This document shows positions 45,225-57,985 of a stretch of DNA of 64,000 nucleotides, in pieces. Below the pieces are notes generated by a model. That model did no database searches, was not told the DNA's origin, and was given only the letters and a program-made list of their open reading frames with translations. The position numbers and the translations under genes were made by a program. Source of the stretch: Polytrichum commune. Taxonomy: Eukaryota; Streptophyta; Polytrichopsida; Polytrichales; Polytrichaceae. Numbering within the stretch: position 1 is the first letter of the stretch; each line of letters starts with the position of its first letter. The stretch is taken from positions 12,992,501 through 13,056,500 of the forward strand of contig OX485805.1 in NCBI GenBank assembly GCA_950295325.1. Reading direction: 5' to 3'.

Positions 45225-47630
45225 TACTTTATCATAAACTTATTATCATTATATACCAAACAAAATAGACACGAGAACCAAAATCTTAATCTTGTCAACA
45301 TTTATGTCTACAATCTATATGCATACTCTAAATGACGTAGATTTTGGCAACTTATGAATGAAATGGCCACGGACATATTCTCTAACATAAATTTATCCCC
45401 ACACATTCATTCAGGGACAAAGTTATGGGCCACAAAACGAGTGAAATCAAACACTCTACGACAAAGCCATAAAGACAATGGTACTTACGCTTTGCTGTAA
45501 AGTGTTTAAATTGCCTAAGATGATTGTATGTTTTTTTCAAATACAAATTTATAGACATTATATATATATATAATAAAATAAAATAGTGCATTTAGGTCCA
45601 TGTAAGTTCTATACCACCTTGAACAAGATGGATATCAACGACAATGATTTTTCTTCCAACTTTATGGATGCAATGTAATCTAAATTTGTCTTATGTATCA
45701 CATACCATTATTCAAATACTTCAAGTTGTTACGTGGGGGTCCTTATTAGTGGTAATGATTCCCGAATAGTGGACACATTTAGATTGAATGTGGAAGAACT
45801 AAGTTGCCAAGGTCTTCCACATGTATATGGTAGGCCCTCTAAATAATGTTATACAACTTTAGATAAGATTTCCAATTCATATTTTACAATCCATCTTCAA
45901 TTTGACACCACCTTGCCCCCCCCCCCCCCTCTTTCTCTCAAAGGGCATTTATAGTACGAAAAGCTTCGATAGAAGCACACATAAATATTGTGATACGAGG
46001 AGAAAGGAATTAGATACAAAGCAACAATATTGAACTTGCATGATATTGGTATTTCTTTAAGAAAAAATACAATAAAGCACCTCATACTTGAGTTATTCCA
46101 TTTGATACCTATTGATGTCCACATGCATTGTGAAGGAAATGTACAACAAGGGCAAGATGGAGTTGGTTTGCAAGCCAAATGAACTGTAAACCTTAGATCA
46201 AAGGGGTAGAGTTGAAGTGAATCCGAGCAACCATGCTATATTCTTCAAGCCCCCACCCCAATTTGGTGCACATGGTCCTCAATTCAACCATAATACCTCC
46301 AATTCCACTCTTACATTAGCCCAACAATTTTTGGGCAAATAAGAAATATTTTTTGATGCATGTATCGAGCTACCAATTCCCAGTTGGAAGGCACTCAAAT
46401 GGATACTAGAAGATGCTAGACTATCAAAGGCATGTAGACATTGACCTAAGACAATCTCATGATCAAGTCTATCACCAAATTTGTGGTGGTTGGACTCACA
46501 CTCCACCCCTCAACGTAACAATCCAAGGTTCAACCATTACTTGCACAAGTACATGTGGTCAAATGACGTTGTCAAGGACAGTTTGGTGTACAACTGGCCA
46601 ATCATACTTGGAAGTTTTGTGACTGCATGAAACTACTATGAGTTGTACACACGATTGTCCTTGGACCATCATCAACATCCCGACTCCATTTGTTTCAGAG
46701 TGGTGGTGTTCACAGTAACATTATGATCAAAACACAATTTCTAGGATGATTTGAGAATTTCAAGCAAGGTTAACAAGTAGGTTATCCTTTTAGCAAAGAT
46801 CAATTACAAAGCCGCAAGATGGTTGCAATGTTTTGAGGTATGTGCTCAACATATATATTATTATGGGGCCTCATCCAAGTCTCATCAATAAAGTTGAAGC
46901 TACAAGTTACAAAGTCATCTCATGTGTGCTCACTCATAAGAGGGTGTGCATAATACAATGGTGCCTTAGTAAGGAGATGGCGCCATGATTTGTAGCATAT
47001 TATGTGTCATTGTCACATCAACCAATTAAACAATTGCAACCAAGAGGACACAAGAGGAAGCTTTGAGAAATTTCAAGGTTGCAAAATACTAAAGTGGTGG
47101 GCTATGTTATATGAATTTTTTAGCCAGATTTTTTTTTCTTCCATTCATAATTGTAATCATTTCAACAACAAATCGGTAAGTGATTGTGAATAAGGCTCTT
47201 AAATAAAAAGTAGAGGCAATAGGCCGGAAGACAAATGCAACCATTTTAGGAGCCAATAGCCAAGCAAGGCTACAAGAAGGCAAGGTGACATGCAAGAAGC
47301 AACTAAGGGGCATAGTGGTTATTTGGCATTGTCTTGGTAGAAGTTGTTGAGGCAGCGTGAAGGTTACAGACTTTGAGATAAAGGAAGTTCATAATCTCTA
47401 TCCCCAATGATTGAGTGATTAAAATATACACATTGGTAAATGTGAGAGGATTGTTGAGTGGATTGTATCCATACAATTTGACCTCTTATGATAGGAGAAG
47501 ACATTGATCAACCTTAATATATCAAATTTAAACTTTGGAAGTTGTTATTATTATTATTATTACATAAGATTGTGCAATCGTCTTGCATAAGTTGTGACTT
47601 CCATGATTGCAGTGGCCACATCCATCGTCT
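45225..47630. other. 2.4 kb without recognised gene
   Basis: AT-rich; 14-C run at 45916-45929; TATATATATATA at about 45560-45572. Short open frames are unconvincing. Confidence 0.4.
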
Positions 47631-47796
47631 AAACACCATATTCGAAATTTTGGGAAAATTCCATGATTTTGGGAAAATACAGTTTAGGTTGAGTCGACCT
47701 AAAATGTACCCACTGGGTACATTTTAGGTCGACTCCACCTAAATTGTCATCAAATTGGGAGACTGGAAATCTCCCAAAATTTTGAATATGGTGTTT
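47631..47796. mobile_element. 166-bp hairpin MITE
   Basis: AAACACCATATTCGAAATTTTG on the left pairs with CAAAATTTTGAATATGGTGTTT on the right. The centre is a perfect palindrome, TAAAATGTACCCACTGGGTACATTTTA type (about 47699-47726), bounded by GTCGACCTAAA/TTTAGGTCGAC. Almost the whole element is one long inverted repeat. No coding content. Confidence 0.85.
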
Positions 47797-49070
47797 CTAT
47801 AATTCATTGAATTGTCATGGCATGTTGAGAAGCACCATGGTGCTACATTTGTCGACATCTATTGATGTTGGTTTTGGACAACAACCCATGGTTGTGGCAG
47901 TCGTCGAGTGGGATCCAACCATGTCGTGGTTCTTTTCCTTAGCCATCCAAATTGGTTAAATTGTGCATGCTTATCTTTTCTTCATTGCTAATGCTCACGT
48001 TGATCTCAAGCGTAGACATGTATTTGATTTCCTTCGATCGATTTTGTACAAATTTACCATGTTATTGTTCAATGGTCCCCCTCCATTCTTATCTTGATTC
48101 CTCCATGATCAAGTTTCTTATTGCTCTCCTGCATCATTGAGATATTGAATGGATTTCCTCCATTGGGGTCCACAAGTCGCTAATATTTTCACCGTTTGTA
48201 TTTTCTTTTCTTCCATTCGACTACCTTTATCAAGCATGTAGAAGATAGGTTATTGAGGATTTTGAGATGTCGTGGCGCCTAGTATACCCACCATTCCATG
48301 CTACCTTGGTCACCTCCTTTGGCGTCCTCCATGGATTGTCTAGAGCCTCCATTGTGTCACCAATAACTCTCCCATTCTAGTTGACCTCCTTGAGGTTCAC
48401 TCAATTTAGTTTCATATATTACATTGGCATTACTCTCCAACATCGTGACAAGTCTTACCCTAATTCCTCAAGTCAATACTTCCATGTTGGCAATAGTCCC
48501 TCCCTTCCCCTTTCCCAAGTGTGCTACTACTTGACTAAAACTGGTAGTTGTCAATCCTCTTGAGATTGCTTCCCATGTTCTTGATTATTGCATGGCTAGT
48601 CAATAGTTGCTTATACCCCTTAGCAACTCGTAAGTAGTTTAGTATTAAACCTAGTATTAGCGTATCTTCCTCTACCGTTAGGACCAGGCTTAGTGATGGG
48701 GTGATGTCTAATTTGAGATCTAAAACCATAACATGATGATGCACTGGTGACTTTCAAACTATTGATCATATGACTTTCACATCAATTGATCCTATCAATT
48801 TGTCCAGTATTTAAAGTCTATAAGGTATCCACTGCATGATAGTTTATTCTAACCCATGGGTAGAATGGGTTGTTTGTACCAGACTGTTCATTACCCCCTC
48901 TCTACTACATGTTTTACCATCTATTGATTATGTGTACAACCTCTGATACCAAGTTCTCTCAATTTACTTCTCTATTCTACATTCATCCATTATCATTCTA
49001 TTGATGATCATCGTGACTCCCTTTGAGGTACCCATCATGCTACTAGTAACATTAATACGACTTCCTTAAC
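47797..49070. other. No gene seen
   Basis: Pyrimidine-rich on the plus strand (about 48160-48560) with only short open frames. Nothing recognised. Confidence 0.35.
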
Positions 49071-49292
49071 TACAATAAATATGATATTCAATGTCACTTA
49101 CTATTTGGAATTACACAACGATATAGTTGTTTATCGTACATCTTAGTTCCTTACCAACAAAGGTTGAATGGGTTGTTTTAACATTATAAAACATTAACAT
49201 CTTAACATGGTAAAATTTTACTTAAATAATAAAATGATATAAAAATGTGTAACTACAAATAGTAAGTAAAACTAAATGTCATATTTAGTGTA
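49071..49292. mobile_element. MITE with palindromic ends, short form, copy 1
   Basis: The ends TTAACTACAATAAATATGAT (from about 49066) and the inverse of CTTTAACTACACTAAATATG are nearly matching. The interior is AT-rich (CACTTACTATTTGGAATTAC near the left; ACTACAAATAGTAAGT near the right). The same arrangement is seen at 55130-55350 and 63181-63400. Confidence 0.75.
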
Positions 49293-49418
49293 GTTAAAGC
49301 CCTGAAATGATCACCCCTTTACGACTCAGGTAAGCCTAACACAACCTCCTACCGGTAAAGGCACCATTGAGGCATTACTAACTAAGGTCATAGTTAGTCA
49401 AGTCTTGAGGTCTGATAC
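49293..49418. other. Spacer between two related MITEs
   Basis: Short unassigned sequence separating a short-form and a long-form member of the same terminal group. Confidence 0.4.
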
Positions 49419-49798
49419 TACACTAAATATGATATTTAGTGTCACCAATTCTAATTGTCTTGCTTAATACTAATTGCAAATTGCGGTGTAGTGTCACCAA
49501 CACTAAATGCTAACCCAACACTATTCGTCATTCCTTGTAAAGCTTTTGGGGGATTATAGATTTACAGTGTTGCAATTACTGTCACTAACCAAGCAATTTT
49601 TTTTAATCCATATTTCAATCGTTCATGACAATATTTCATCACAAGTTGATGACAAGACAAGGTAGGGTTTTGGCCAATGGATGAACTCATCCATCATCCG
49701 TGACATATAATTGTTCACTTATTCATTAGAAGTGTCATCCAAAAAATGATCATAGTGACATGAAATACCACATGACATTAAAGATTATATCTAGTGCA
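49419..49798 (+). mobile_element. MITE with palindromic ends, long form, copy 3
   Basis: Starts TACACTAAATATGATATTTA and GTGTCACC, continues through CTAATTGCAAATTGCGGTGT and GTTTTGGCCAATGGATGAAC, and ends ATTATATCTAGTGCA. It shows close similarity to 60011-60383. Confidence 0.8.
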
Positions 49799-51830
49799 CC
49801 TACCAAGGTATAATACTCAAGTGTACCGGTGCCTTGTATTTCTATACTTATTCTTATATCGACCGCAAACACTAAAATGGTTCGAATACATTCAATACTC
49901 CTTCCTCTACCGATGCTTCTAGCATTCCCTTATTTCTCTTACCACTTACGCCCATGAGGTCGTATGTTATATCACTTCAATATTATCTTCACAACTACAC
50001 TAAATATACCAATTATTGAGGGTGGTACTAATTAAAGTCACACACAATCTAGCCAAATTGCAAAGTTATCAAGGGTTGAAGTTGCTACTGAGTGACTCAT
50101 CATTCATAAAGACAGTAAAATTTATGTTTATTTACCATAGATTTCAATGCATTCTTGTGATTAGTGCGTGCCACATGTTTGTCAGTGAATTATGCAAAAT
50201 ACCAATATTTTTAGTGATGAGTGTCAAGTGTTGGTGTTTTGGTGAATAATGCCAAGTGCCGAGATGAACAATGCTTCCTAGATCTTCTGGTCTCATTGAT
50301 TCATAATGTAAATAAATTCAATATAACCTTCACTAATTTCCCACCTCACTAATTTCCTACACTCATTAATCGGTATATTTAGTGTACCTTCTCCATTGAG
50401 TTGCCTACTAGTTGTGTCTAGTTGCCTACTAGTGTACCCTATACCTGGTAAGTAAAGGTTCCTTTACATGTACTATTGCACATCTACCCCTTTCATAAAT
50501 TCAACATTGAACCTTTAATGATACAATCTCATACCCACACACAATCTTAGTATAACACGAATCCGTGTTTCATACATTCCACAAGGAGACAACCTCACAA
50601 AATGGCCACTCTCGATCATCATGTTCCTCTACTTATATTCTATTCAAAACACAATGTAAGTCTCCTAAAGCTATCACTTCCCTAACCACACTTTCAAACC
50701 GGTGGTTCCTCTTTGTCATAACCTTTCATCTTACCATGACACCTTTTCCATGTGGTGGGTTTTTTCCTACTATCTACCTTCAATTTAAAATAACCTTCCT
50801 ACTAATACCCTACCCGTGGTAAGATTTAACTCTTATTGTTAACAACAATTCATGCCATATACCACTCAAATATAGGTGTCTTATTAAGAAGAGTGTCCAC
50901 AAAAGACCCACATGTCTTAAACCATACAGGTCCAAAGAGATCCATTTCCGAGCTTCAAGATGTCACATGAAAGGGTATAAAGATTAGTTCTTAATGTTCT
51001 CATCTTAAAATGTAAAATCATCCCATCTATCATATGCATATTTTCAATTGAATCATACAACTATGAATGGATAATAGGGAGGTTTGAACTTTTTATGAAC
51101 CTACACTCAAATACACACCAAATGCAATCACCATCGTCACATAGGACACCCTTGGTCCATTAAGAATTTAACCCTTTAGCGTCACCAAATTCTTGATGGG
51201 GCTTCGAGACCCATCAAATTGAGAATTCTTGTTGTTAAAATTACTTTTAGTCATTTCTCATAAAAGTAACCCTTATCAGAAACAAATTTATCCTCCTATT
51301 GATATTTGTTGATTAAAGAAACATTTTTTAACAAATTTTATATAATATAATATAATATAACAGTTGTATCCAATATATAGTGTATTTAGCCACCACTATT
51401 CCTCCACATGATGGTATTTGTTTTTCCAATCCTCAAAGTTATGTGTTACATAGGCTAGTTAGAGCTTTGGGACACAGTGTCATTCAATTATACCTCTACA
51501 TGAATTGTTTAAATTTTTTTATGATCAAAACCCTTCAAAGTCATCTCACCTTCAAGAATCACCTAGTGACCATACTAGTTACCAACCAATTCCTTCCTTT
51601 GATATATACAAACATTTATAAAATAGAATTTGTTAGTTGGATAATTAGCAATGAGCAATGACCAAGTCATGTAGATTTAGAATGGAAGCGATCCCATTAA
51701 GTACTAAAAATGACACAACACATGTGGAATAGTACATACTCCGCCATAGTTCTCATAGTAAGCTACCGCTATCTACATACAAGATTATTCTATTTTTCCT
51801 AACTATACACTCCACCTATCCAATTGCTAG
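49799..51830. other. 2 kb without recognised gene
   Basis: Contains (TATAA)n at about 51338-51360. Open frames at 50565-50822 and 51380-51661 are not recognisable. Confidence 0.4.
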
Positions 51831-52209
51831 GCCCTGGGCTAGATCACATCTTCATTCAAGTGGGCCCCGCCCTCTCACGTCTCTTTCACTGTCCGGTCTT
51901 CCTGCTCGCACATGCGTGGGAACTTTTCTCCATTGGGAACGAATGTGACAATACCCAATCAAAATTACAAATATTAAAGTTGACATCACTTTCATTATTC
52001 CCAAGTTAATTGATGGAGTTCCTTCACATGCCAAAGGAGCTTAATGGCTTAAATGACTGGCCGCTTAATGCCTTAAATAACCGGGCATTATCACATTGGT
52101 TCCCAATGGGGACGAGTTCCCACACAGGTGCGGGCATGAAGATCAGGCACTGAATGAGGCGTAGAAGGGGCGGAGCCCATCCGAATGAAGATGCAATCTA
52201 GCCCCGGGC
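51831..52209 (+). mobile_element. Foldback element with long arms, copy 2
   Basis: GCCCTGGGCTAGATCACATC on the left mirrors the inverse of the right end (GCCCGGGGCTAGATTGCATC). Arms contain TTTCACTGTCCGGTCTTCCT and AATGTGACAATACCC. The loop (AAAGTTGACATCACTTTCAT, TTGATGGAGTTCCTTCACAT) matches 22788-23143 in the opposite orientation. TGCTAG flanks the left end and recurs three bases beyond the right end, so a target duplication is possible. Confidence 0.8.
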
Positions 52210-53180
52210 AACTGCTAGAGCTTCACGATGTCTACATAAACTCATCTATTGAGAAGGTGAGCACCTTTTTTATGGAAAATTTCTCGGGTACAAATAGTTG
52301 TTTTTTTGGCTGCATTTTATGGTATTAGAAACCTCAAAAAGATTTAGTGGGACCAAGATGAAATGAATCGGCCTTTAATCTACGATTCAATTTTCTAACA
52401 CCTACCAAGGGGAGAGTAGGAAACACTTGCCCTCCTATAGTTTGGTTGTTGATTCATCCCAATTCAAAATCATTATATTGATTCAAGGTCTTTCATCTTG
52501 GCTGAAGGGTTTATTAGGGTTTAAAATAACAACCACCAAGCTCTACACTAATAACCCATGTTATCACTCTTCTCTCCCGTGCTTCCTTTCCACTAGTAGA
52601 TGTTGTGGCCATTCACCCCTCAATCTATAGGGAGTTGTTTCACTAATCAATGATGAATGAGTGAAATAGTTGTTGACATGGCTTCAACATGGCATCTAAA
52701 TAGTTGTTGAATAATAGATTTATTTTCAACATTTCATGTCGACAAATTTATTTATTTGGTTAAACTCTGACATTTCTTATGATAAAGTGATTTTTTAATG
52801 ATGTTAATTTAATTTTTAATTTTTAATTTTATAACAATTGTTTTGAAATTGTTCTACATATCCTCAAATAATATAATTAACTTTGAAATTGTCTTGGTAC
52901 TACGATGATCTTTTCCAAGCTATAAAATAAATCACTGAATTTTCACCTCCCCAATGGATGAGCTTACATAAATACCATTAATCCTTGGCTCACTTATGTG
53001 TTGGCTAGGTAAGGGGGAGGGGGGGGGGGGGGTTCAAAACCAAATGAGCCTTCAGAGCCACATAACTATTTTTTGTACCTTATAAGTAGGGTGATTCCAA
53101 TGGTGCCTCCTAGGAGCCCCACCTATAGCTAAACCACCCCTTATACATAGCCTTGACCTCAAGGTACAAATATTCATGTT
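52210..53180. other. No gene seen
   Basis: AT-rich; a G-run of about 13 at 53020-53032. Confidence 0.35.
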
Positions 53181-53199
53181 TACCTATGTAATGACATAT

Positions 53200-53480
53200 T
53201 CCCTATGGAGGTCAGAACTTGTATACCATCCTCCGCCCACTCCTATCTCAACGAGGTTGGGAATTATTACCACCCATCATCATCCATGCATGAATAAGAG
53301 AAACCATACGCACCACAAGCACTGAAAGCCTCTAGAATCTTCACATCCCTACCCCCAAAATTCACAAATTTCTTCTCACAAATTGCGATCAGACACCTAA
53401 CACATATCATCCTAAACAAAACAAAAAAGTTGAAAAGAAACAAGCATCGATCCCACTTGATTAAACACTTACTAACACCA
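53200..53480 (+). pseudogene. LINE-like retroelement fragment: C-terminal block
   Basis: Plus-strand translation in two phases gives YTILRPLLSQRGWELLPPII-like sequence with IRETIRTTS, then ALKASRIFTSLPPKFTNFFS and QIAIRHLTHIILNKTKKLKR. The order GWxLxPxI, IRxxIxxxS and IRxLTxIILNK matches the fragments at 11.9, 35.5 and 44.9 kb. Frame breaks show decay. Confidence 0.55.
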
Positions 53481-54430
53481 TCATTTTAAGTGTGTCATAG
53501 ACTCTATGAAAATAGGCATCAAGCCACCTCCGCCCGCCCATGTCCACACCAACATGGATAGGAGGTAGTGAACATACATCGGATATCAATGTAACAAACA
53601 TTGACATTTGTTTTTCTTTTCTTTTCTTTCTTTCTTGGTGCTTCCAATCGACCATTCACTCAAAACCAATCTCTTAGCTCTACCACATGCTAAAACAATG
53701 TCTTTCTTAGTGGAAAACTATAACAATGGATGATGTGGGCCAACCAAGTAAACACATCTATATGGAAGATGAAACATGTGGAAAGATTCCAGAGGTTGTA
53801 AGTACACTAAATAGGCCTTTTAGTCTAAGTGGAAAATTAGCACGGGGCACACTAATTTTTTAGTCTAGGTGGAATTAACATGGATCCCAAGACCCTAGGT
53901 CTTCCCCTAAATCATCATGATCACTTCCGACCAACACATAGAATATTAAGTATAGGAAAAAAACAACACAAATATGAGCAACCACATTAATTTTCTAGGA
54001 AATACAATCAATATGGCACACACTAATTTTCTACTAGAATTATAGCATGGATTCAAATTAATGTGGGCTCTAGAAAATTATCGTAGCCCAAAATAATAGG
54101 ACTATTTAGTGTACTTCCATAATTAGATTGACATTATTAAGAGCACTGAAAATTGGTCCAGTCAAATCATGTGACATACACTCTATATGTGACCATAAAT
54201 GGCATATATCAACCATAAATATGCGGCAAAACGGAAGGCGTGGGATTTGTGACGTATGTGTAAACTTGTTTCTTACAGGTGAAGTGGTTTTGGTGAAATC
54301 AATATCCTACATCGTTAGGGCCAATTCATTTCAACTGCGTTCTAGTAGATTACTTGGAATATTTTAATTTTCTTTCCAACACTGGATGATCTACATAGTA
54401 AGAATACCGTCAAATACCCATACCCTAATG
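53481..54430. other. No gene seen
   Basis: TTTCTTTTCTTTTCTTTC-type microsatellite at about 53611-53634. No coding family recognised. Confidence 0.4.
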
Positions 54431-54549
54431 TCATTCACGAGTGTAGATGATTCGGTTCTACATGACTCGTGAATGATACGAGTGTAGATGATGTCATGAG
54501 TGAAAATCACGACATCATGTACACGACTCGTATCATTTACGAGTCATAA
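54431..54549. repeat. Overlapping hairpins, about 120 bp
   Basis: TCATTCACGAGTGTAGA (54431) folds with TCTACATGACTCGTGAATGA (ending about 54476). The latter segment, continuing to about 54501, folds instead with 54507-54549 (CATGACTCGTGAATGATACG against the inverse of CGTATCATTTACGAGTCAT) in a stem of about 40 bp around AGTGAAAATCAC. The two stems share an arm, so they are mutually exclusive structures. Confidence 0.75.
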
Positions 54550-55129
54550 AACAACTCACTACTTCTCACCAATATTAACATGGTTTATATATGAATGCAT
54601 GATATCAGTAATAAACAACAATTTGGTATCAAAAAACGGAGGGTATGAAAATTGTAATATTATAAAATATTGATATTTCGCAGGTATGGCAAGATGAGAA
54701 AATCTTTGTATACTTGAGTTATTATTTGGGTCAATAACATTCTAAACCATATCGATACAAAGACAATGTTACCTAGGGATGAAGATTTTTACATGCTCTA
54801 GAGGCCCAAATACCAAAAATGCCGTCAAATACTCATACCCTAAAGTTATCAAAAATCAAGAAATTTCCTTATAGATGTACCCAAATGATGTGAACAGAAA
54901 GAAAGATGAGACCTGATAAACAATGTTTTTCACAAATTCTTAGCCCAATCCCAAGTCCTTGGCCACAATAAAAATAAATAAATAACCACACTACAAGGTA
55001 TGAGGGTGTTATCCCTTACTATTCTTAGTCAGAGCCCTAAATTTGATTAGCGTGTAGTTCGTTGAGGATGAACAAACAAGCACCACAAAGACACACTCAC
55101 TCCATTTGATTAACTACACCACACCTCAC
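54550..55129. other. No gene seen
   Basis: AT-rich; no recognised feature. Confidence 0.35.
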
Positions 55130-55350
55130 TACATTGATTATCCCATTTAGTGCCTGTTACTCTTCGGAATTATGCAATGCAATAACGTCTTATTCACGAC
55201 TTCAATTTTTACTGATGGAAGTTCATTAGGTTTTTCAGACATTAAAGAATATTAATGAATTTTCTTGGTAAAATATTATATTTTTATTAAATAGTTATAA
55301 CATTGTGCAGCTTCAAATAGTAACACACACTAAATGGTATAAACAGTGTA
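55130..55350. mobile_element. MITE with palindromic ends, short form, copy 2 (diverged)
   Basis: Left end TACATTGATTATCCCATTTA and GTGCC; right end CACACTAAATGGTATAAACAGTGTA. The interior has TGTTACTCTTCGGAATTATG and AACATTGTGCAGCTTCAAAT, like 63181-63400. Its right end recurs at 55680-55715, so it has been partly absorbed into the tandem array that follows. Confidence 0.6.
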
Positions 55351-57985
55351 GTGATTGCAATTGGGAGAACCTATGTACAAACATGTGCTTCCGATAACCT
55401 TAACTAAATAAGGGGAGGTCTGATTTTTTAATATGATTTTTTTATTGATGCTTCATCATAGATTTGCTATTGCAACACAAGATTTCATTGTGTGGAAATG
55501 TAGTGGGTGGAAGTTGGAGAACATGAAAGTACAAACCGAATAGCACCCACATACGTACTTACATAAGTCTTTAGTACTATACACCTAGGGCATCTCCACA
55601 TACACCAACCATCTCATCTACATAGAAACCGTATATACAAACATAATCATGAACAATCAACAAAAGGTATTTGCCATAATAGTAACACGCACTGAATGGG
55701 ATAATCAATGTAGTGAATGCCAATCATGAGAACCTTACGTACTTAGTAAAGGAATCAACAAACATGCACTTCTCATAACCTTAACTGAATGAGGGGAGGT
55801 CCGATTTTGAATCCGATTTTTTTGGTTGATGCTTCATCGTAGATTTGCTAACGCAACACAAGTTTCATTGTGTTAAAATGTAGTGTGTGGAAATTGGGGA
55901 ACATGAAAGAGCAAACCGAAAACCACCCACGTATATACCTACAAAAGTCTTTAGTACTATACACCTAGGGCATCTCCACATACACAACTACCATCTCATC
56001 GCCCCAAAAACAATATATACAAACACAATCATGAACAAGCAACAAATGGGGATTTGCGAGAGGTGAAAAGGGGAGGCAGTCACAAACCTGAATCTGATGA
56101 TTTTTGTTAATGCTTCATCATAGATTTGCTAATGCAACACAAGTTTTCATTGTGTTGAAATGTAGTGGGTGGAAGTTGGGGAACATGAAAGAGCAAACTA
56201 AATACCACCCACATATATATGTACCTACCAAAGTCTTTAGTACTTATACACGTAGGGCATCTCCACATATATACCAAGCGTCTCATCTCCGTGGAAACAA
56301 TATATATAAACATAATCATGAAGAAGCAACAAGAGGGGAGTTGCGAGAGGGGAAAAGGGGAGCCAATTACGCTGCACCTGGATCCAATGTTGAATCCGTT
56401 GATTTTTGTTGATGGTTCATCATAGATTTGCTAATGCAACACAAGTTCTCATTGTGTGGGAATATAGTGGGTGGAAGTTGGGGAACATGAAAGAGCAAAC
56501 TAAATACCACCCACATATATATGAACCTACACAAGCCTTTAGTACTTATACACGTAGGGCATCTCCACGGAAACAATATACACAAACATAATCATGAACA
56601 ACCAACAAAAGGGTAATTACAAGAGGTGAAAAGGGGAGCCAATTACGCCGCACTTGGATCCGATGTTGAATCCGATGATTTTTGTTGATGCTTCATCATA
56701 GATTTGCTAATGCAACACACGTTTTCATTGTGTTGGAATGTAGTGGTTGGAAGTTGGGGAACATGGAAGAGCAAACCGAATACCACCCACATACTTATAC
56801 ACGTAGGGCATCTCCACATATATACCGAGCGTCTCATCTCCCCGGAACAATATATACAAACACAATCATGAATAAGCAACAAGAGGGGAGTTGCAAGAGG
56901 GGAAAAGAAGAGCCAATTACGACACACCTGAATCCAATGTTGAATATGATGGTTTTTGTTGATGCTTCATCATAGATTTGCTAATGCAACACAAGTTTTC
57001 ATTGTGTTGGAACGTAGTGGGGGGAACATGGAAGAGCAACCGAATACCACCCACATACTTGTACACGTAGGGCATCTTCACATATATACCGAGCGTCTTA
57101 TCTCCGCGGAAACAGTATTACAAACACAATCACGAATAAACAACAAGAGGGGAGTTGCGAGAGGGGAAAAGAAGAGCCAATGAGGCCACACCTGAATCCA
57201 ATGTTGAATCCGACGGTTTTTGTTGATGCTTCATCATAGATTTGGTAATGCAACACAAGGTATCATTGTGTTGGAACGTACGTAGTGGGGGGAACATGGA
57301 AGAGCAAACCGAATACCACCCACATACGTGTACATGTAGGGCATCTTCACATATATACCGAGCGTCTCATCTCCGTGGAAACATTATATACAAACACAAT
57401 GATGAAGAAGCAACAAGAGGGGAGTTGCGAGAGGGGAAAAGAAGAGCCAATTACGCCACACCTGAATCCAATGTTGAATCCGACGGTTTTTGTTGATGCT
57501 TCATCATAGATTTGCTAATGCAACACAAGTTTTCATTGTGTTGGAACGTACGTAGTGGGGGGAACATGGAAGAGCAACCGAATACCACCCACATACTTGT
57601 ACACGTAGGGCATCTCCACATATATACCGAGCGTCTCATCTCCGCGGAAACAGTAGATACAAACACAATCACGAATAAACAACAAGAAGGGAGTTGCGAG
57701 AGGGGAGCCAATTACGCCACACCTGAATCCAATGTTGAATCCGACGGTTTTTGTTGATGCTTCATCATAGATTTGGTAATGCAACACAAGGTATCATTGT
57801 GTTGGAACGTACGTAGTGGGGGGAACATGGAAGAGCAAACCGAATACCACCCACATACTTATACACGTAGGGCATCTTCACATATATACCGAACGTCTCA
57901 TCTCCGTGGAAACAGTAGATACAAACACAATGATGAAGAAGCAACAAAAGGGGAGATGCAAGAGGGGAAGAGGGGGCAGCCAGTT
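55310..57985 (+). repeat. Tandem array of nine units, about 260-380 bp each
   Basis: The marker GATGCTTCATCATAGATTTG (with small changes) occurs at about 55447, 55829, 56109, 56411, 56688, 56961, 57224, 57497 and 57757: spacings 382, 280, 302, 277, 273, 263, 273 and 260. Each unit also has TGCAACACAAGTTTTCATTG, GAATACCACCCACATA, CACGTAGGGCATCTCCACAT, CATCTCCGTGGAAAC and GAGGGGAGTTGCGAGAGG. The first two units are longer and begin with a MITE right end. Units toward the right are shorter and more alike, so homogenisation seems strongest there. The array stops at CGCCGCACCTG (about 57985). Open frames repeated in each unit follow from the repeat and are not evidence of a protein. Confidence 0.92.

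Noticed and set aside
55310-57985. Gene-cluster or CRISPR interpretation of the nine-unit array
   Set aside because: Repeats are long, contiguous and spacer-free, with no associated genes; satellite-like growth explains it.
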